NCBI GenBank assembly: GCA_008933525.1
Contig: WBUV01000151.1
Span: forward strand, 1 to 7,431
DNA: 7,431 nucleotides
DNA from: Bacteroidales bacterium
GTDB lineage: Bacteria > Bacteroidota > Bacteroidia > Bacteroidales > Tenuifilaceae
Direction: 5' to 3'
Shown here: piece by piece, positions 7,312 to 7,431 of the stretch
How the letters are laid out: each line of letters opens with the position of its first letter
Numbering within the stretch: the stretch's first letter is position 1
Notes under the pieces: generated by a model
The model's database searches: none
What the model was told of the DNA's origin: nothing
Seen by the model: the letters and a program-made list of their open reading frames with translations, nothing else
Program-made: the position numbers and the translations under genes

Positions 7312-7431
7312 ATATATGAAAATAAAATGTTTTTCAACAGTTTAACCTTCAATACCCTATATTACTTTTCAAATGAGCCACTACAAATAAATCTATAGTC
7401 ATAAAAAAAAATCATACAAATTATTTTTCTT

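Larger units (their letters stand above)
7144..7431. other. AT-rich non-coding region upstream of ackA
   Basis: The 288 bases to the window edge are strongly AT-rich with no credible coding frame on either strand. Apart from the three candidate minus-strand promoters I see no tRNA-like fold, terminator, or tandem repeat. A gene beyond the window edge could share this region as a divergent control region, but that cannot be judged from here. Confidence 0.6.

Overview
This window looks like chromosomal DNA from a member of the Bacteroidota, most likely an anaerobic, fermentative, glycan-degrading Bacteroidales-type organism. The base composition is moderately AT-rich. Start codons lack recognisable Shine-Dalgarno sequences. 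The region upstream of the minus-strand operon carries matches to the Bacteroidota -33 TTTG / -7 TAnnTTTG promoter. The gene content pairs secreted polysaccharide hydrolases with short-chain fatty acid kinases. No ribosomal or marker gene is present, so the assignment is an inference.

Layout: (1) Positions 1-2958, plus strand, hold two tightly linked glycoside hydrolase genes: the 3' part of a GH29 alpha-L-fucosidase cut by the window edge, then a complete secreted GH3 beta-xylosidase/beta-glucosidase-like enzyme 6 bp later. They look like the end of a polysaccharide-utilisation operon. (2) Positions 2959-3106 are non-coding and contain a nested inverted repeat with an additional direct repeat. 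(3) Positions 3107-3814, plus strand, hold a classical short-chain dehydrogenase/reductase of unknown substrate. (4) Positions 3841-3876 hold a strong bidirectional intrinsic terminator between convergent transcription units. (5) Positions 7143-3886, minus strand, hold an acyl-phosphate operon transcribed ackA, ptb, buk: acetate kinase, phosphate butyryltransferase and butyrate kinase. (6) Positions 7144-7431 are AT-rich non-coding DNA with up to three overlapping or tandem candidate promoters for ackA.

Together the genes fit an organism that trims fucose and xylose/glucose from complex glycans outside the cytoplasm and ferments the sugars to acetate and butyrate (or branched-chain acids), gaining ATP from acyl-phosphates. 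The hydrolases and the kinase operon are on opposite strands and separated by a terminator, so they are not co-transcribed. Nothing here amounts to a novel defence, mobile or regulatory system. The points most worth a second look are the pairing of acetate kinase with Ptb rather than Pta, the promoter arrangement upstream of ackA, and the nested repeat upstream of the SDR gene.
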